The notes under the pieces: generated by a model
Database searches by the model: none
Told to the model about the DNA's origin: nothing
Seen by the model: only the letters and a program-made list of their open reading frames with translations
Translations under genes and position numbers: made by a program
DNA from: Candidatus Woesearchaeota archaeon
GTDB taxonomy: Archaea; Nanobdellota; Nanobdellia; Woesearchaeales; WJIZ01
Direction of reading: 5' to 3'
Assembly (NCBI GenBank): GCA_014729995.1
Contig: WJIZ01000027.1
Span: forward strand, 1 to 64,000
DNA length: 64,000 bases
Part shown: positions 60,129 through 64,000 of the stretch, in pieces
Layout: every line of letters begins with the position of its first letter
Numbering within the stretch: the stretch's first letter is position 1

Positions 60129-60452
60129 TTATTTCTTCAACTCTTCAAGCCTTTTGTTGGTGTCTTCTTTTTCCCTGTCTAATGCTTTCTGCTCTTCTTC
60201 CAGAGCTTTTATCTCATCTTCTTTGCTGTGAGCTCTTGTTGGTATGACTCTGTCTACAAAAGCCCTTGCTCTCCACGCAAAGCCTCTCCCTCTTCCCATA
60301 CCTCTTCCCATACCTCTTCCGAATCCTCTTTCTCTTCCTCTTCTATAGGTGTTGTCTGTGAAGCCCGGCTCGTCATAGCCTGCACAATAGCCTCTTGCCC
60401 TTCCTGTCATAGCACCTCTTCCTTCTGGTCCTGTTCTGTCTCCTGCTGGCAT
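60129..60452 (-). CDS. DUF5320-type Gly/Arg-rich protein
   Basis: The 107-residue protein opens with M-P-A-G-D-R-T-G-P-x-G-x-G-x-M-T-G-R-x-x-G-Y-C-x-G, the DUF5320 pattern. R-G-x-G-R-G-M-G-R-G repeats and a coiled-coil C-terminus (E-E-E-Q-K-A-L-D-R-E) follow. Such small proteins commonly accompany NifX-like and MinD-ferredoxin genes. The ATG at 60452 follows GGAGGTG by 7 nt. It is the first gene of the metal operon. Confidence 0.85.
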   Translation of the reverse strand: MPAGDRTGPEGRGAMTGRARGYCAGYDEPGFTDNTYRRGRERGFGRGMGRGMGRGRGFAWRARAFVDRVIPTRAHSKEDEIKALEEEQKALDREKEDTNKRLEELKK

Positions 60453-60512
60453 ATAGAACACCTCCACAATTTCATCAAATCTTGGCTTATGAATACCAAT
60501 CCATAACCAATA

Positions 60513-60528
60513 ATGAATATATATTCAT
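60513..60528. promoter_or_regulatory. Perfect 16-bp palindrome in the metal-operon promoter
   Basis: ATGAATATATATTCAT is fully symmetric, and a half-site copy TTATGAAT lies at 60487-60494. It lies about 60 nt upstream of the DUF5320 start, overlapping or near the minus-strand TATA region, and could be an operator (DUF134 or a metal-sensing regulator). corA starts divergently, about 90 nt away. Confidence 0.6.
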
Positions 60529-60614
60529 AATTATTTAAATATTTTTTGGTTTTTTTTGGCATTTTAAGATGCTTAAACAGAAACTTTATATTTAACGGCA
60601 TGTATTACAGCCTT

Positions 60615-61550
60615 ATGATAGACATATTCTCTTATGATGGCAGCCTGAAAAGGGAAAGCCTGCAGAATATAGGAAATGCCAAGGATAAGATGCTGTGGAT
60701 AGACATACAGCAGATCTCAGGGAAGGAAGCAAATATGCTGAAGTCTGTGTTCGGCCTGCATCCCCTTACTATCGAAGACTTAATGCACCTTAACACTCGC
60801 ATCAAGGCGGAGGAATTTCCAGACTACCTCTTCTGCATCTTTTACGGCATAAAATCAGAGACAGAGCTTAGGGAAGTTGATTTTGTACTGGGAAAGAATT
60901 TCCTGATAACCAACCACAAGAAAGAGATTGGCGCTTATACTGAGCTGAAATCAAGCTCCCAAAAGCTCGAAGCCCTGTTCAAAAAGGGCATTGAATTCAT
61001 ATTCCATAAGCTGCTAGACATGGAGATTGATAATTTCATCCCTGTTCTTGAAAATATGGATGACCATATAGAATCTTTGGAGGAGAAAGTTGTCAAGAAG
61101 CAGACTCCTCAGCTCCTTTCCAGGATACTTAAGCTAAAGAGAGACCTCATACAGGTCAAGAAGACTGCTTTGCCCCAGAGAGAGAAGATAGGGCTTCTGG
61201 TCAGATCGGAATACAAATATATATCAAAAAAAGCTATTCCTTATTTCAGGGATATCCATGACCATGCAATAAGAGTCTCTGATTTGGTGGAAAACCACAG
61301 GGAAGCGATAACCAATACTTTTGATGTTTACATCTCTGCTGTATCCAACAATATGAATGAGGTCATGAAGACATTGAGCATAATAGCCACGATTGCCCTC
61401 CCGCTAACAGTCATATCGGGAATATTCGGCACAAATTTTGCTAATCTTCCGGGCGAAGATTCATATTACGGCTTCTGGTTCATGCTTTTGGGGATGCTCC
61501 TGTTATCCCTGGGCATGATTTATTATTTCAGGAAGAAAGGCTGGTTCTGA
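60615..61550 (+). CDS. CorA-type divalent cation transporter with G-T-N filter
   Basis: The 311-residue protein has a cytoplasmic N-terminal funnel with long helices and two C-terminal transmembrane helices, as in CorA. The selectivity loop reads I-F-G-T-N-F instead of the usual Y-G-M-N-F, which may change ion preference. The start at 60615 is chosen because box A (TTTATATTTA, 60584-60593) puts the transcript start close to it; ATG at 60600 is the alternative. The next gene overlaps the stop. Confidence 0.85.
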   Translation: MIDIFSYDGSLKRESLQNIGNAKDKMLWIDIQQISGKEANMLKSVFGLHPLTIEDLMHLNTRIKAEEFPDYLFCIFYGIKSETELREVDFVLGKNFLITNHKKEIGAYTELKSSSQKLEALFKKGIEFIFHKLLDMEIDNFIPVLENMDDHIESLEEKVVKKQTPQLLSRILKLKRDLIQVKKTALPQREKIGLLVRSEYKYISKKAIPYFRDIHDHAIRVSDLVENHREAITNTFDVYISAVSNNMNEVMKTLSIIATIALPLTVISGIFGTNFANLPGEDSYYGFWFMLLGMLLLSLGMIYYFRKKGWF

Positions 61551-62197
61551 TGCTGAAGAAGAAGCAGAGGCTGACAATCTATCTTTTTTCCCTGGCAATC
61601 TACTTCCTCTTTACATTGTACAATTTTCTTGCAAGCTCAGACTGGCTTTTTGACAGCACCCTTTCTATGGCCTTAATTACAGCCGTTTTCATGATAAGCA
61701 GATGGATAAAGCTGGACAAATTTGAATTCATGATGATAAATCTTGCTTTGATCATCCATAACCTGGGAACGTTTGATTTCTATGAATGGCACTGGTGGAT
61801 AATCCAGTATGACCATGTCGTACATTTTGCAGCATCTGCAGTTTCAGCTTATATCATCTTTGACTTTCTTGCAAGAAAGCTCCATATCAAGGAGAAGCAG
61901 AGGAGGAAGCACACTGTTATAGATGAGAATAAGGCTATCTTCATCACCCTTGCCATCTCAATAGTAGTGCTGCTCGGCACAGCTATCGAATTAATAGAAT
62001 TTGCCGGCTTTACTTACCTGAGGGAAGGTGGAGGAATATTGTTTCCGGGCTCGGGCGATTCTGTAAAGATAGGGGACCCCACTTACCAGTACATTGATAC
62101 CATGTCTGACATAATCACTAACGTCCTTGGCTCAATTTCCGGAGTGCTTTATTATTATTTCACGCAATACAAGAGAAAGCCATGGCTTAAGTATTGA
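61550..62197 (+). CDS. YjdF-like (DUF2238) membrane protein
   Basis: The 215-residue protein has about six hydrophobic segments and the polar motifs Y-D-H-V-V-H-F, A-I-E-L-I-E-F and D-T-M-S-D-I-I-T-N-V-L-G, typical of DUF2238. These His, Glu and Asp residues sit in membrane helices and could bind a metal. It starts within the stop codon of corA, so a role with divalent cations is suggested. Convergent overlap of 11 nt with thiL. Confidence 0.82.
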   Translation: MLKKKQRLTIYLFSLAIYFLFTLYNFLASSDWLFDSTLSMALITAVFMISRWIKLDKFEFMMINLALIIHNLGTFDFYEWHWWIIQYDHVVHFAASAVSAYIIFDFLARKLHIKEKQRRKHTVIDENKAIFITLAISIVVLLGTAIELIEFAGFTYLREGGGILFPGSGDSVKIGDPTYQYIDTMSDIITNVLGSISGVLYYYFTQYKRKPWLKY

Positions 62198-63149
62198 AAT
62201 GCTCAAAGCCTTTCTTCAGCCTGGATTTTTTATTTTTTCTCAGCAGATAAATCCCCCTCTCCTTTGCCAGTATTTTTCCCACAACACTGAAATCAGAGAA
62301 TTCCTTTTTCAGCTTGCCAATATTATTTTCTGCAACAGTAAAGACAAGCTCGAAATCCTCTCCCCCATATAATGCAAAATCACGCGCATTCTGCCCCAGT
62401 TTTTTTGCGGATTCTGCTGTATTGGCCGATATCGGGATCTTATCGTAGTAAATTTCCGCACCCTTATTGCTCTGTTCGCAGATGTGCTCCACTTCAGAAG
62501 CAAGGCCGTCGCTCACATCAATCATCGCATTGCAGTATTTTCCTATAATCACTGCTTCCGCTGATGCCCTTGCCTTGGGCTCAAGATGCCCTTTTGTATG
62601 GCCTTTCCTGCCTGCCTGAAGAAGGCTCAATCCTGCCTTGCTGCCCCCCAAAGTTCCCGTAACACATATTAAGTTTTTTTCCCCAGCACCAGACCTTAAG
62701 CTCAAAAGTGTTTTATCGGCTTCTCCAAGAATGGCCGCATTGAACACGATATTTTTTCCATGGGTGGTGTCTCCCCCGATTATAAGCACATCATGCTTTT
62801 TTGCAGAAGCATACAATCCTTTGTAAACAGCGTCAATGAATTCCACTGTTGTATTATCTGCCAGGCACATTGAGATAAATGCATATTTCGGCTTTCCTGC
62901 CATGGCGATGATATCCGAAACACTTGATTCCATCACTTTCATCCCTATCTGCTCTGGGGTGAACCATTCTAGGGAGAAATGGTCGCCAGCTACAAGCATG
63001 TCGGTTGTGACAAGCAGGCATTTGTTCCCTGTATATTCAAGGACAGCGCAGTCGTCTCCCGCAGCCTTTATTACCGCCTTATCACTGATTTTCCTGCCTG
63101 TAATCCTTTCTATCAGCTTAAATTCGCCGCCCAGTTCCTTAATATTCAT
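62187..63149 (-). CDS. thiL: Thiamine-monophosphate kinase
   Basis: The 320-residue enzyme phosphorylates thiamine monophosphate to thiamine diphosphate. It has G-D-D-C-A-V near residue 30, T-T-D-M-L-V, G-G-D-T-T and the Mg-ATP segments D-V-S-D-G-L-A typical of ThiL/PurM-like kinases. It follows thiC directly (1 nt), so both supply the cofactor used by PorB in this window. Confidence 0.95.
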   Translation of the reverse strand: MNIKELGGEFKLIERITGRKISDKAVIKAAGDDCAVLEYTGNKCLLVTTDMLVAGDHFSLEWFTPEQIGMKVMESSVSDIIAMAGKPKYAFISMCLADNTTVEFIDAVYKGLYASAKKHDVLIIGGDTTHGKNIVFNAAILGEADKTLLSLRSGAGEKNLICVTGTLGGSKAGLSLLQAGRKGHTKGHLEPKARASAEAVIIGKYCNAMIDVSDGLASEVEHICEQSNKGAEIYYDKIPISANTAESAKKLGQNARDFALYGGEDFELVFTVAENNIGKLKKEFSDFSVVGKILAKERGIYLLRKNKKSRLKKGFEHFNT

Positions 63150-63150
63150 C

Positions 63151-64000
63151 TTAATATTTCTCCCTTTCTTCCCTGTTTATCCTGGCAGAGCAGAAGTCCC
63201 CGCACATTGTGCATGTGTCTTTTTTTGTCTTTCTGAGCTGCCTTGCCTTTTCCGGATTCAGGGCAAGCTTATACATTGCTTTCCAGTCTAAGTTTGACCT
63301 TGCTTCTGCCATCTTATCGTCGATATCCCTTGCGCCCTTTATTCCGCGGGCAATATCAGCAGCATGTGCAGCAATCTTTGAAGCTATTACCCCCTCTACT
63401 ACGTGGGCAACATCCGGCAGGCCAAGATGCTCTGCCGGAGTCAGGTAGCAGAGGAAATCTGCGCCATGGTAAGCAGCTAAAGCGCCGCCAATCGCGCCTG
63501 TAATATGGTCATAGGCAGGTGAGATGTCTGTAACCAGCGGGCCTAATACATAGAAAGGGGCCTCGCTGCAGTATCTTTTCTCGAGCTCAATGTTTTTCTT
63601 TATCTGGTCTAGTGGAACATGGCCGGGGCCTTCAATCATCACCTGCACGTTATGTTTTACTGCCCTTTTAGCCAGCTCTCCCAAAGTTTTTAATTCCTGT
63701 ATCTGGGCTTTGTCTGTCGCGTCTGCCAAGCAGCCCGGCCTCAGCCCGTCGCCAAGGCTTAGTGTTACGTCATATTTCTTTGCCATGCCAATAATCTTAT
63801 CATAATTGGTGTATAGTGGATTTTCCCTGTTATGATGTAGCATCCATTTCACCAGGAAGCTGCCCCCCCTGCTCACAACACCCATGAGCCTGTGCTTGAG
63901 CATGGGGATGCAGCCCTTTGTAAGGCCGCAATGCACTGTGATAAAGTCAACTCCGTCCTCTATGTGCTTCCTTATAGAATCCAGGAAATCCTGTTCGGTT
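63151..64000 (-). CDS. thiC: Phosphomethylpyrimidine synthase, C-terminal part (cut by window end)
   Basis: About 283 residues are visible and the frame runs off the window, so the start is not here. ThiC converts AIR to HMP-phosphate by radical chemistry. It shows [26 protein letters not shown] and the C-terminal cluster motif C-T-M-C-G-D-F-C. It is one of several enzymes here that make 5'-deoxyadenosine as by-product, relevant to the mtnA/aldolase pair. Confidence 0.96.
   Translation of the reverse strand, partial: TEQDFLDSIRKHIEDGVDFITVHCGLTKGCIPMLKHRLMGVVSRGGSFLVKWMLHHNRENPLYTNYDKIIGMAKKYDVTLSLGDGLRPGCLADATDKAQIQELKTLGELAKRAVKHNVQVMIEGPGHVPLDQIKKNIELEKRYCSEAPFYVLGPLVTDISPAYDHITGAIGGALAAYHGADFLCYLTPAEHLGLPDVAHVVEGVIASKIAAHAADIARGIKGARDIDDKMAEARSNLDWKAMYKLALNPEKARQLRKTKKDTCTMCGDFCSARINREEREKY

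Noticed and set aside
62187-64000. TPP riboswitch for thiC-thiL
   Set aside because: The upstream region of thiC is outside the window and no such structure is visible between the two genes.

Overview
The window is archaeal chromosome. Evidence: eukaryote-type ribosomal proteins (L15e, L31e, L39e, S19e), PDCD5, TFE, Pth2, a Ski2-type helicase, the archaeal purine enzyme PurP, PorGDAB, TATA (box A) promoters with several leaderless starts, and a tRNA gene interrupted by three bulge-helix-bulge introns. Anaerobic metabolism is indicated by glycyl-radical ribonucleotide reductase, pyruvate:ferredoxin oxidoreductase, many ferredoxin domains and radical SAM enzymes. I cannot fix the phylum; a DPANN-like or other uncultivated lineage is plausible.

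Layout. 1-0.45 kb: the end of an IS200-like transposase with a palindrome and a frameshifted gene. 0.5-4.6 kb: a B12-type radical SAM protein, tRNA-Leu (three introns) and tRNA-Thr, a lipoprotein, flavodoxin and purB. 4.8-7.0 kb: a coiled-coil protein and a HerA-like ATPase. 7.1-10.1 kb: an unusual island with strong Shine-Dalgarno sites, bacterial-style hairpin/T-run terminators, orphan small membrane or lipoproteins and decayed gene starts. 10.1-19.1 kb: a nucleotide operon carA-carB-pyrG-purE-purC-small TM protein-IMPase. 19.3-21.9 kb: UPF0182 membrane protein. 22.2-26.0 kb: nrdR-nrdD-(separate glycyl-radical ORF)-redoxin-nrdG behind two NrdR boxes. 26-32 kb: a TrkH-like/RCK protein, ferritin-like and Cys-rich redox proteins, dCMP deaminase, ferredoxins and a tRNA thiolase. 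32-35 kb: porGDAB. 35-41 kb: MBL hydrolase, MFS transporter, two PurP paralogues around a cell-surface gene, and rpl15e. 41.2-41.9 kb: a phosphohistidine phosphatase gene broken by a truncated transposase. 42-50.5 kb: membrane protein, nitroreductase, TFE, helicase, small Zn proteins, Pth2, ribosomal proteins. 50.7-53.1 kb: nucleotidyltransferase, and mtnA with a class II aldolase. 53.2-60.5 kb: a 13-gene minus-strand operon of metal/Fe-S proteins. 60.6-64 kb: CorA-like transporter, a YjdF-like protein, thiL and thiC (cut by the window end).

The most notable points are: (i) NrdD split by an in-frame TAG so that the glycyl-radical loop is its own 68-residue ORF with its own ribosome binding site, under tandem NrdR boxes; (ii) the compact operon joining two MinD ATPases with inserted ferredoxin domains, an IscU/NifU-type scaffold, a J-domain protein, a double NifX-like protein, an encapsulated-ferritin-like protein, DUF134, DUF89 and DUF5320 proteins and ZIP and VIT metal transporters, preceded by a 16-bp perfect palindrome; and (iii) the triple-intron tRNA-Leu(UAA). 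All functions are read from sequence motifs by eye; no database search was run.
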